64,000 nucleotides of DNA from Pristionchus mayeri (lineage: Eukaryota > Nematoda > Chromadorea > Rhabditida > Neodiplogasteridae), in NCBI GenBank assembly GCA_036245805.1, contig BTRK01000003.1, positions 5,084,001 to 5,148,000 on the forward strand, in the 5' to 3' direction. The notes beneath the pieces are model-generated. The model ran no database searches and was not told the DNA's origin. It saw nothing but the letters and a program-made list of their open reading frames with translations. Made by a program: the position numbers and the translations under genes. Each line of letters starts with the position of its first letter. The first letter of the stretch is position 1. Of the stretch, positions 1 through 10,632 are shown one piece after another.

Positions 1-3000
1 CCGTAACAACCGTTGGAAAGGAGCAGCTTGAACAGAGTGAGCATTTTGGTAATTTCCAACAAGTCTTTCCCGCTGACTAATAGAATCCGAAAATGTGCAA
101 AGCATCCTGTAATTTATTAGTTTGACAAGGAGATTTCGAAATAGAAAAAAAAGGTCAGACGGGTTAGCGAACACATTCGATTTTCAGGAATCTTAAATGG
201 CTCGATCTCGCTTGTGTTCAGTAATCCACACATATACATCGATTTGCATGGAGTTTTATCCCGATTTTACCATGAATCTGACGATGTGAGTAAAATATTA
301 ATTTAATACAACAAATTGTAGCATAAATTCAATGAAACAGCATTTGTAGGTGATGAAAGCAGCTGCTGGGAAAGCTGCTCTTGCTAGGGCAAAGGAATTG
401 GAGTGGCATGGTGTCGACTACTTTTGCGATGAACGTATAGCTGAACTTTGCATCTTCATGAACGGCACGAATCGAATGCATTACTATCCCGGAAATAAGG
501 TTCTTTTTACGGGAGGGCTATGATTTTTTTCAGCATTTTTCATTGTTTTTTTTTTCATTTTCCGATACGTAAATCAAGCGTTCAGGGAACGATACCATGA
601 TATAGTCAATCCTTCATCAGCCAAAAATGATTCAAAATTACCGAGAATGATGATGCAAAAGGACCGAAACCCTAAAAAGATATATCAAAATCCAATTCAG
701 GCAATGGGTGCACTCGCGATGAAAGTCATCGAAGAAAAGGATGACGACCTGAGGAAGATTCTGATTGACCTTCTTGAAGAAGACGAACGACGATTTAGGA
801 AGACGATTGATCGTGAGATCAAGGAGCAAAATAGGAAGGGAAGGGAGGAGAAGAAGGAGGAAAAGGAGAAACGAGAGAAAGAAGAAATGGAGAAGAAAAG
901 AGTCAAGGAGTGGAAAGGAGTCACTTACAGCTGTGGAATATGTAAGTATATCTTGTAGGTGTATCTATCCGAGCGAAGAACACGGAATATGAGAGACTTT
1001 CTGAGAGAACTGAGCAATATTACCTATAGGCCGTACAGCGAAAAATAAAGTGTTGTTTTTAAGACCTTCCTAGGGGTAACTTTTCGTGTAGAGTTCGAAA
1101 ATCGACCTTAGAAAGCCGCATTTCGAACTTCTCATTTCGAGTTTTTCGCTGAAGTTGGGCGGTCGGTTTTTGAATTTTTTGAACCGCTCATCCAAACCCC
1201 TAATATGTATAGTAATTCTGAAACATCTCGACGAGATAAGCATTTTTACTGTTGGAAGTGAAGCGCTAGCTCATCTGTGAAAAAAGTTATGAGCCTTTGA
1301 ACTCAAAAATTTGTCTAAAAATTCCAGCCCTTAAAAATTTTCCGGGGAGAGAGTTTTTTAATTGTGCGCATTTGATTCAGCGTGAAAAAGTACCCCTAGG
1401 GTCAAATTTTTAGTACTAAAAGCGTGAACTAATTTGGACATTGGATCCGCCAAAGTGTCCCGAGTAGCATGTTTTCGCAAAATCGGATGTTCCAATTTTT
1501 TTTCGAAATGCTCGTCCATGGTCTCATAGTTATTTAGAATAAATAAATAATTTCCGAGATTAAAATATAAACTTGTTTCGAGCACTTTTCAGCACGGGTT
1601 TCCGAATTTTATTGTGAAAATTTGCCAAAATATCGAAATTCCTAACTTGGGAAATTTGAGATGACATTGGCTACCATTGTTTTAGACCATTGAGACAAAT
1701 TGTTATTCTAAAAGGACTTTCAAACATTTCCTTCATATGTCTATGTTTATTTCTTTCGTATGGTGAATACAATTGAATGGCTGATAACTAACGTCCGTTA
1801 TCCGAACGAATATGTACGGCTGCAATTCCGGCCATCTTCAGAACCTTCAGGAGCTCCGTAACGATTGTAACAGTCGAGCGACTGTCCACGGAATAAAAAA
1901 AGTCTGACCAATAGAATGCAACCTGTGGGTCATCTTCGATCATCTTTATGGCGAGATGAGTAACCAGAGTGTTGCTCAAGTTGGCAGTGACGTGAGCAAA
2001 GCTCCAGGACAGACCTTTTTTTGCATAATACTCAGATTGTGCATCGTATGGAAATGTGGCCTGCAGTGCACATAAATATAATTATTTATAATCCATTTCC
2101 CAAGATTTTCCGCTATATTACTCACCTGAACTTTCTGTCCATAGTCGATAACAATTAGAGCTTGGTCTGCTTCAAGGTTTTCAATGATGGTCCGGCGTAC
2201 TTGCTCTGTGTATGCAGAGCGTAGCTTGAATGATAAACTTAATAAGTCATTTTATAATGAATATTACCACATGAGCCTTGAGTGCTGAGATAGTTTCCCT
2301 ATGGTTATTCAACTTAAAAATGAGTTCCTTGATCTCATCGGATGGATCAGAAATTTGTATGGAAGAGAGAATATCAGACATCTCTCTGAAATTAGTAATT
2401 TAATCATTGTGGTTGAAAATATGAACCTGAATGTTTTCTCGATGTGAACGCTGTGAAGGACATTGATATTTGTGATGGTGAGAGGGAACGACAGCAAATT
2501 GGGGATTGCTCGGGTCCGAGAGTGAGAAGAGAAGACTATGATCCGGGACGAAACTGTCATTTTTGACATGTAGAGAATAATCATGCTTTAAATATAAGCG
2601 AATCTCCAAGAATCTTTGGCATTCTCTTTCTCATTTTTTTCCCTTTTCGGCAAGCCAATCTAGCATCACTTTGATTTCATCAAAGGCCTGAATAGTTTTT
2701 GTTTAATCCATTGTCTTGATTAATTAAAACCTCATATCCTGCAGCTTTGAAACTGTCCAGACACGGCATGCTTTTTATCTGCGTAGAAGGAGCAGCATCC
2801 AGTATGCGTAGCATTGTCGAATCAGAATAGACTAGATGTCCCAGTCCTATTTCATTCATGTACTGCCTGTACTCGCGAATCGTCTCCGATTTACTGGCCG
2901 TTCTGAGGAAATACTATTAGGTTGAACAGAAAGTCTTTATAAACTGTTTTGCTAGATCACTGCTCAGTGCACGAGACCGTTGGTGTTCCCTCGCCTCTAG

Positions 3001-6000
3001 TGAATAACACCTGACAAAGGGACTATGTGGCCAACAACTCCCCATTCCACGCCTTTCATTCTGCCACTAGTAAGACCACGATGTTCGTTCCCACGGCCTT
3101 GCACATCCGCAACGTTCTGTTATTCGTATTCCTCTCTCACACTACAATGAAGGAATAGGAACGTCAGTTGGCTGAAGTGTACGATTCATATGCCACTCAC
3201 TACCAGACCATGCGCAATTAGTACCAACTCTTCGAGAAGGGGGACTTTTCCATGGATGATCATGACCGGTCTGGGAGGCCACCCGAGCTGGATTTGGATG
3301 CGCTACGGATCGTAGTGGAATTGGATCCTTTCCAAATACCCGCGACATGGCAGCCACACTTGGGGTATTGCAAAGCACCATCGTAAAATGATTGGTCTCC
3401 ATTGGCAAGAAGAAGAAGCTAGGCCGTTTCATACAACACAAATTGACCCAAGACCAGTTTGACCACCGTGTCGACGATTCCCTTTCTCTACTCACTCTTC
3501 ACGCTGGAGATCGATGGATGGACCGTCTCATAACATGGGTCGAGAAGTGGGTCTGCTTTGAGAATCACCATAGGAGGGCACAGTGGGTAGATGCCAATGA
3601 GACCCCACAGGACGTCGCAAAGCATGACCTTCACCCTATGAAAATCTTGCTCTCTGCCTGGTGGGGAGTGGATGGCCCGATTTACTGGGAGCTCCTACCC
3701 GAGAAGCGGATAATTACTGGATATGTCTACACTAAACAACTACGGAATCTCAAGAAGAAATTCGCACAATCTGCCCTGACCGGCAAGAAAGTGTACTATC
3801 AACACGATAACGCCCGACCCCATGTTGCACGGCAGGTCAAGCAGGAGCTGTCCAAATATGGCTGGATGGTTCTCCCTCATACACCGTATTCTCCTGGCTT
3901 GGCCCCTTCGTATTATTGGTTGTTCTCGGATCTGACCCGTCATCTCGATCAGAGATCCTTCACTTCCCGTGGGGCGATCGAGACCGCACTCAAGCAATAT
4001 TTTGATTCGCGCCGAGATGGGTTCTATAAGGAGGGAATCCATAAGTTGCCTGAACGTTGGAGATTTGTCGTAGATAACAATGGTGCATACGTTTGATTTC
4101 GCTCTTGCGCTTTATTGTCAGAAGAAGGGAAATAAAAAGTTTATAAAGACTTTCTGTTCAACCTAATATGTGGGTTGTCTCGGTATGAATTATTTTTTGT
4201 GTATTTCATTGTTCGTATATCATTTCCGGTCATTTTGTTGCGCAATAGTCTAAATGTAAATTCCAGTGTTCTCATTATTAGGAATTTCGATAGTTTGGCA
4301 AATTTTCACAATAAAATTCGCAAACCCGTGCTGAAAAGTACTCGAAACAAGTTTATATTTTAATCTCGGAACTGGGACCATGGACGAGCATTGCGAAAAA
4401 AATTGGAACATCCGATTTTGCAAAAACATGCTACTCGGGACACTTTGGCGGATGACCAAATTGGTTCACGCTTTTAGTACTGAAAATTTGACCGTAGGGG
4501 TACTTTTTCACGCTGAATCGAATGCGCACAATTAAAAAACTCTCTCCCCCGGAAAATTTTTAAGGGCTGGAATTCTTAGACAAATTTTTGAGTTCAAAGG
4601 CTCATAACTTTTTTTCACAGGTAAGCTAGCATTTCACTTCCAACAGTAAAAATGCTTATCTCGTCGAGATGTTTCAGAATTACTATACATATTAGGGGTT
4701 TGGATGAGCCGTTCAAAAAATTCAAAAACCGACCGCCCAACTTCAGCGAAAAACTCGAAATGAAAAGTTCGAGATACGGCTTTCTAAGGTCGATTTTCGA
4801 ACTCTACGTGAAAAGTTACCCCAAGGGACATCTTAAAATCAATACTTTATTTTTCGCTGTACGGCCTATTGTGAATCCTACCAGATAGTCTCTCATATAT
4901 TGATTCATAACGTTACATCATATTGATTATGTAGTATTATACATTGCAGCAATGACGTGCGTATTCAAGAATGGCACGAACGGAATGGCATATACTATCG
5001 CCACTATCGATAAGGTTATTTACAATGGGTGGGCTGGGAACTAGTAAACATCGAAATTACGTTTTTCTCGTTACATTACTTATCGGATTTCATAATAATA
5101 ATAATAATAATATATCTACGCCCGACGAGCGACGATACCATGAATACATTAATTAATGATTGCAGATGGGAGGGGGGGGGCTCTCCTGAGTCACTGAGGG
5201 AGTGAAAGGTCTGCGACTATGGGGTGGCTTTCCAATCGACGCTTAAATACTCGGATGTTGGGAGCAGTGCGAATGGTATCGGGAAGTTGAGAATACCATC
5301 GGGAAGTTCGAACAGGGAAACAGTGAAATCTGGATGTGCTTGTTGTCAGTTCAATGTTGATACCGAAGGAAGAGGTTCGGTCCCGTAGGGGTTTGTAAGA
5401 GAGACTATCTGAGTGAGTGAACATATTTGTTAAGACCCTTGGCAAAGTTGGAAAAATCGAATTCGCCCAGAATGTGTATACGTGTAGTACTCGGTGACTA
5501 CATCTCATGCGCGGCGTATTTAGTGTTCTAGCTCGAGCGATGAATAAATAGATGCTCATATGTCCGAAAACCTAAAATATTGAATTTCGCCATTTCGCAA
5601 CCTTTGCGAACGAATCATATCTCAAAAAATGTGCAATATTTATGAAGGTATGCACGCGAATTTTCATACAAAACGGATCTCATGAAGCCAAGAAAAGTCG
5701 AAAAGTCGAAAAAAATGTCACAATTTTTAATTTTTATCAATCCCTTATGACGCGTTTGGGACCCTTTTTATTTTTTTAAATATACTCATGCAAATCAGAA
5801 AAAAATGATCCTTATTATGATCCTAACCGACCAAGTTTGGCATTGATTGGTCTAAAAAGTTTATTTTTTACTTTTTCAAATGCCCGAAGTTTGGCCGCTT
5901 ACCATTTCAAGAGTTCATAAGCATAAAATTTGGCTACTGGGCAGGAAGTTGCAAAAATCGTTAAATAATTGTGTCCCAACTTTTGGTGGAGCTGGAACTA

Positions 6001-7987
6001 CCTTCCGGGCCATAGCGAACGATCTACGTACGCGCGCTAGGGTTCCGGAATTGGGCGTAATTGGGCGTCTTTTGAATCATTTTCAGATATGTTACATGTG
6101 TGCTATACATGACTGCTACATATTGTACATGAAACACATGTGAACATGATTCACACGAGTATCACGAGTCAGTGGAGATGGCCAGGAACATTTTCAAAAA
6201 AGTTGTTTCAAATTTGATTCGTATAATGGTATAAGAATATCTCAGTGGCAACATGTCGAAAAATATAGGTCTTCGGTCCCAGAGCCGGCTTTTAGGAAAT
6301 TTCCGGTTTTGCACCTGGCCATACTGTATATCAGCTCCCAGATGAGCTACAGAGGTGGCATTGGGCTCAAAATTTGCGGAAAATTATTTCCACAAACTTT
6401 ACTGTTCAGGTCAAGGCAATTGGACAACGGTGAAAAACTATGCGATTAAAAAAACATTTTTCGGCTCAAACTAAAAATGTTTTACCTATCAAGCGGTAGA
6501 GCGATACAGATTTTTACTGCAGAATATGGAAGAAAGAGTCCATGTACTTCAAATACAAAAAGCAAAATTGAAGATACGTGAAATTGGCATTTTTCACTCA
6601 AACATGACATACTGATGAAAAGTCGAAAAATGGACGTTTTATTTTTGTTCCTTCTTCACCAAATTTTTCCAAAGTGTTGTAGGGACAATGCACATGAGGA
6701 AAATACTCTTTTGGAAAATTATTGTTCAATTTTCTACGCGAAATGAAATTAATTGGTAAAAAGAAATAATTTACTTGGCAGATTGTCATTTTGAGCACAC
6801 ACTTGTAAAATAATTATCCAAGTGTATTTTTAACCTGTACATTGTCCCTACAACACTTTGGAAAAATTTTGTGAAGAAGGAACAAAGATAAAAATATCCT
6901 ATTTGATGTACATGGACTCTTTCTTCCATATTTTCAGCAAATTTTGAGCCCAATAGCTCATCTGGGATTTGATATACAGTATAGCCAGGTGCAAAACCGG
7001 AAATCACCTAAAAGCCGGCTCTGGGACCGAAGACCTATATTTTTCGAAATGTTTCCTCTGAGATATTCTTATTCAATTATACGAATCAAATTGGGAACAC
7101 ATTTTTTGGAAATGCTCCCGAGGACCCTGTTTTTCATCCACTGACTCGTGATACACGTGTTCAATAGACGCCCAATTAGCCCAATTCCGGAACCCTAACG
7201 TGCGCCCTCTCGAAACGCACGATCTATCTTCGCGTCGCTCTCTCATCATTCTCTCGTCGTGTAAAGAAATGTAGTGCGCGCGAGAGGTGTGGGTTGCCCT
7301 TGCACCATAAGCATCATGCAAATAGTGTCGACACTCAAGTGGTGTGGGTCTGGCAAGACCTCCATGCGCTCACGTTTCAAGTGCATTTAATTTTTTTTTT
7401 CAGAACCCAAGCTACATCGTTGGCATACTGGTTGGATTCTCCTTGTTTGTATTATTGGCACTGATTGTCGTGTACGTTATGTACTTGATTTATGAAAGCT
7501 TTGGCGAAATCATAATCAATAAAATAGATGGCAGCTACGGTTTCGTGCTGAAAGGAGCAGTTGTAAAGCAGGTATGGAAATGATGTGTTGCAACAGTTCG
7601 GATGTTACTTAACAAAATACAAATAAACTATGCTTTTTTATCATACTTGTCAAAATTTACATCATGATTATGTTATCAGATTGTATTTAAAGGGCCGTTT
7701 AATTAAAATTGATTATTCAAAATCAAAATCATTAAAACATAGACAAGGTAAATGATAGTTTCTATAAAACGTTAAATTCTAGAAGTTAAGTTATATAAAA
7801 CGTTAGAATATTGTTTCAGATACTCGCTGGAGGTGCTGCTGCATTTGACGGTCGGCTCAGAATCGGAGACAAGATCGTTGGAGTCAATGGAGAGAATGTG
7901 CAGAATCTCCATCCCGCTGAGATTCAAGCCCTTATCAGGGAGAGTGGCGAGAGTGTGAGACTATGGGTCAGAGAGGATCGTCACTAA
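1..7987 (+). CDS. Paralogue A: membrane-anchored coiled-coil/PDZ protein (5' end outside window)
   Basis: Exons read by eye: 1-48, 188-285, 350-499, 701-941, 4950-5014, 7404-7571, 7820-7987 (stop TAA). Every junction has GT/AG and every phase agrees (1+2, 0, 0, 1+2, 0, 0), with no internal stop. In order the protein has an N-terminal stretch ending SEHFG, a region with a Cys-Ile-Phe-x-Asn-Gly motif (exon 3), a very charged Glu/Lys coiled coil (exon 4), a second Cys-Val-Phe-Lys-Asn-Gly motif (4950-5014), a hydrophobic TM segment (about residues 4-30 of the 7404 exon) and a C-terminal PDZ domain split over the last two exons. The PDZ has GSYGFVLKG in the carboxylate-binding loop position, AGGAAA, then IGDKIVGVNGENV. 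By comparison with B, ankyrin repeats should lie upstream of base 1. Unlike B it lacks the second coil exon before the TM. Its large introns are filled by transposons. A PDZ at a membrane anchor suggests a scaffold for C-terminal tails of partners; that role is inference. Confidence 0.72.
1785..2900 (-). pseudogene. Transposase-like relic inside the 990-4895 element
   Basis: Reading the minus strand from about 2900 down gives protein pieces in order: SKSETIREYRQYM, SDSTMLRILDAAPSTQIKSM and LDSFKAAGYE, then AFDEIKVMLDWL, YLKHDYSLHV...DHSLLFSLSDP...HHHKYQCPS, then ALIVIDYGQKVQ, YYAKKGLSWSFAHV and a last piece ending AVHIRSDNGR before a TAG (1785-1787). The pattern of a start segment, a SLSDP-His-Cys segment, an IDY segment and a SDN segment matches a transposase-like family I recall from many invertebrates and fish (possibly IS3EU-like; family name uncertain). 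Two likely introns occur (around 2060-2130 and 2220-2300). Frame changes near 2610-2640 indicate it is broken. Confidence 0.5.
2917..4166 (+). mobile_element. Mariner (DD34D-type) copy 1, inactive
   Basis: The 1250-bp element has inverted ends TTAGGTTGAACAGAAAGTC and a TA duplication (2915-2916 and 4167-4168). The plus-strand transposase body runs about 3170-4096: an HTH part, then WVEKW, HDNARPH and YSPGLAPSYYWLF. Of the DD34D catalytic triad only the second Asp (HDNARPH) remains: the first is Val (VEKW instead of DEKW) and the third is Tyr (SYYW instead of SDYW). The HTH region is frame-broken near 3330 and has an in-frame TGA just before the main reading frame. It is nested in the 990-4895 element. 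Confidence 0.9.
5191..5559 (-). mobile_element. 3' fragment of a non-LTR retrotransposon
   Basis: The minus strand encodes a typical C-terminal tail of a LINE reverse transcriptase protein: FPVRTSRWYSQLPDTIRTA followed by NIRVFKRRLESHP. The catalytic domain is absent, consistent with a 5'-truncated copy. It lies in an intron of paralogue A. Confidence 0.65.
6038..7197. mobile_element. hAT-like non-autonomous foldback, TAGGGTTCCGG ends
   Basis: Ends are TAGGGTTCCGGAATTGGGC and its reverse complement; the arms (6038 to about 6480 and 6830-7197) are inverted copies. Flanks ACGCGCGC (6030-6037) and ACGTGCGC (7198-7205) look like an 8-bp target duplication with one change. The same ends occur on the 151-bp elements at 47769 and 51423. 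It is intronic in paralogue A. Confidence 0.7.
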
Positions 7988-8166
7988 GCTTGCAATTGTC
8001 ATTGGGTCTTTCGCCGGGTTCGCTCTACAATTTCTAAATAATGTATCTTGTTTCTCTATGTTTTCACTATATTCCGATCACTTGCATAAAGATGATTTTT
8101 GTGTAACGATTCATGCGGCGGGTATTCCATTCGTGGCGGATTTGCAAAAAAATATTCAAAAACGAT

Positions 8167-8238
8167 AGGTTCCACCGAGATTCGAACTCGGGTTGCTGGA
8201 TTCAAAGTCCAGAGTGTTAACCGCTACACCATAAAACC
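8167..8238 (-). tRNA. tRNA-Gln (anticodon TTG)
   Basis: The reverse strand folds as a full cloverleaf: acceptor GGTTTTA pairs with TGGAACC (two G-T pairs), D arm GTGTAGCGGTTAACAC, anticodon arm CTGGA-CTTTGAA-TCCAG with TTG, and T arm CCGAG-TTCGAAT-CTCGG. No variable-arm insertion or intron. It lies just downstream of paralogue A on the opposite strand. Confidence 0.9.
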
Positions 8239-8689
8239 GATGTTGGAGGAACATTGCGTCCCCTTTTTCAAAAATCTCACGCTTCCATTTTTATTTGTAA
8301 TTGTCTATTGATTAAAGACGTACAATAACATAAAATTATCAGAAAACGTTGATTCACTTCTCCCTTCGTTGATCATTCACCACGCTGAAGCGATTCCTTA
8401 TTATTTGACAACTTCCTGATTCCAGTGTTAGTGAAAAATTCTAACTTTTGTGGCTATATGTTAAAGCTAATCTGTATCTATTAGTATTCGACAGGGCTAA
8501 GCCAAGGAATAGCCCCTTCTGGGGAAAAGTATTCACTCAAAAATCGAAACAAAAATGACATTTTTGACATTTAATCAACACATTCGTTGCTTCTAAAACA
8601 CATAAAAGGAGTGTATGTTCCTTATTATTATATAGCAGCATAGTGTGTCATGTATGCACACTTACTTAAAAGCCAGTCTGAGTGATAAA

Positions 8690-9090
8690 CGTATTAGGAA
8701 ACACAATCGCTTGAAAAGCGTTATCTCGGTAAGGTTTGAATTCAACGTTGCGGAAATCGTGCGATATTGAAGCAGCCATGATCTCAGACATATTTTTCAA
8801 AAGAACTGCGAATGGGCTTCTCACAACACTATTTGAGAATGTACAGCCATTTTCCCCCACAAAATATGAGGTACGGAAAATATCTTTAGAAAAAAGTGAA
8901 AATACCACATTTGATAAAACTTGGATTTTCAGAATATCCGATGACAAGAAACGATCCGATCATATGCATATATTGACCAAGTCAACCCCTAATATACGCC
9001 ATCGAGCTAGCTTGAGATCGTTAGCGAAAAGAATTTTAGGCGGGCTCAAACATTATGGTTGAAATCTAACATTACTTTCTTTACAGCATA
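8690..9090. repeat. Fragment related to the 52.3-53.6 kb element
   Basis: Stretches such as AGCTTGAGATCGTTAGCGAA and the block ending in AATCTAACATTACTTTCT recur, diverged, at 53210-53590 and inverted at 51930-52150. Only part of the element is present, and I see no gene in it. Confidence 0.55.
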
Positions 9091-9162
9091 AGATTACATT
9101 TTAGGGAGTTATTTAGAGACTTGGAAGGGTCCTTTGAATAAAATTGAAAACGATTCAAAATA

Positions 9163-10134
9163 TGAGGCTGTTTGCCTAAGAATCGGGCAAGTGTTGGCAC
9201 AGGCCAAAAATCTCAATTCTCTCTAACTTCGTGATTTGGGGTAATCGAGGGTGCTGAACACGATAGGCATATTCATTTTGCTCGTGTAATGTCCGTTGGC
9301 TCCAGAAGGCGTCACGTTGAAATCACATCTTTTCGAGTATCTGACCTCTCAGAGGTGCTAATTTTACGCGACTAGGGTTCCCGGGGTAGAATTTGATGCT
9401 GATCAATCTGTTTCATTTTTCATGAATTATTAAAATTATTTTTAAAAATAGAACTTTTCGCATTGACAAAAGTAAGTTGCGAGACATGCATCAAGATAAC
9501 CGGTTTGACGAGAGGATTCAGAATCTGTGTTTACAGCCAATTTCGTTCACGGGTTCGAAAGATTGGAGTGAAATAGTGAGCCCAGATCGGCAAGAGATTC
9601 GAGAGAGTGTGTGGATGGGAGAGTGCGGGGAGGGAGGGGAACACTGTCAGGGGGAGGAACGAGGGAGAGACGAGTGAACGCATCGAATTTTGTCCATCTG
9701 GGCTCACTATTTCACTCCAATCTTTCGAACCCGTGAACGAAATTGGCTGTAAACACAGATTCTGAATCCTCTCGTCAAGCCGGTTATCTTGATGTATGTC
9801 TCGCAACTTACTTTTGTTAATGCGAAAAGTTCTATTTTTAAAAATAATTTTAATAATTCATGAAAAATGAAATAGATAGGCGTGATCAGCATCAAGTTCT
9901 ACCCCGAGAACCCTAGTCGCGTGAAATTAGCACCCCCGAGAAGTCAAATACTTGCAAAAACATGATTTCAACGTGACGCCGTCTGGAGCCAACGAAGGTA
10001 TCAGGAGCCAAACAAATATGCCTATCGTTTTCAGCACCCTCGATAACCCCAAGGCACGAAGTTAGAGAGAATTGAGATTTTTGGCCTGTGCCAGAAACAC
10101 GCGAATCTGCTCGATTCTTAGGCAAACGGCCTCA
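9163..10134. mobile_element. Long foldback element with G-rich loop
   Basis: Arms 9163-9593 and 9697-10134 are inverted copies (for example GCCTAAGAATCG and CGATTCTTAGGC at the outer ends, and TGTTTACAGCCAATTTCG near the centre). Both ends touch TA. The loop 9594-9696 is G-rich (GAGAGAGTGTGTGGATGGGAG). No coding sequence recognised; the open frames crossing it are artefacts of the palindrome. Confidence 0.75.
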
Positions 10135-10139
10135 TATGA

Positions 10140-10625
10140 ACTCTGAGAGACTTCTGCACATGACTTTCAATTTTACTGGTGTAATGAGCTTCAGAAATAC
10201 TAAAATTATCTATAAAATGCAATCATAGTTTATTGCTCCTTATACTTGGGCACCGTTCCCAATCCTCATTTTAGATGTTATTATTAAAGTTAGATGTGCA
10301 TGAACTCAAATGTATTTCGATTTGTGCGATCTGCTGATTCACTTGCCGGGCAAATGTCATGATTACGCATGGACATATTATCATATATTCGTATCACATT
10401 CTCATTCACGGCCGGATTGGCAATTCGAAATCTAATGCGAAATCTAAATCGCAATGATGGATGGGGATGCAATTGCGAATTCAACTTGCAATTGCCAACC
10501 CATTCACGAGACCAATGACGTCCATATCAGAACATTAATCAAGGGAAGTAATGGTTTTATTTCAGATTCACGTTGTACGACTAAAAATGATGAAATTGAA
10601 CATAACAAAATATGTGATTTGCAAA
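10140..10625. other. Gene-free stretch
   Basis: AT-rich sequence with a short internal repeat of CGAAATCTAA. No gene, RNA or transposon end recognised. Confidence 0.4.
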
Positions 10626-10632
10626 AAAAACG

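Larger units (their letters stand above)
990..4895. mobile_element. DNA transposon with about 620-650 bp inverted terminal arms, holding a transposase relic and a nested mariner
   Basis: Bases 990-1645 and 4277-4895 are inverted copies of each other: the outer ends TGAGAGACT..TCTG, the shared block GGCCGTACAGCGAAAAATAAA-like, and the inner block around AAATTTTCACAATAAAATTC all match in reverse complement. Both ends abut TA, suggesting a TA target. The middle (about 1785-2900, minus) codes for transposase-like protein. A 1250-bp mariner lies inside at 2917-4166. The whole element sits in the intron 942-4949 of paralogue A; paralogue B has only a 55-base intron there, so the insertion came after the duplication or was never in B. 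Confidence 0.7.

Noticed and set aside
647..700. ATG at 647 as the start of the coil protein
   Set aside because: The frame is open, but the conserved AATTCAG acceptor at 694-700, also used before the 19419 exon, and phase with the preceding exon favour an internal exon starting at 701.
9477..9895. Two near-identical frames on opposite strands (MRDMHQDNRF / MRDIHQDNRL)
   Set aside because: They are the two arms of the 9163-10134 palindrome read in opposite directions.
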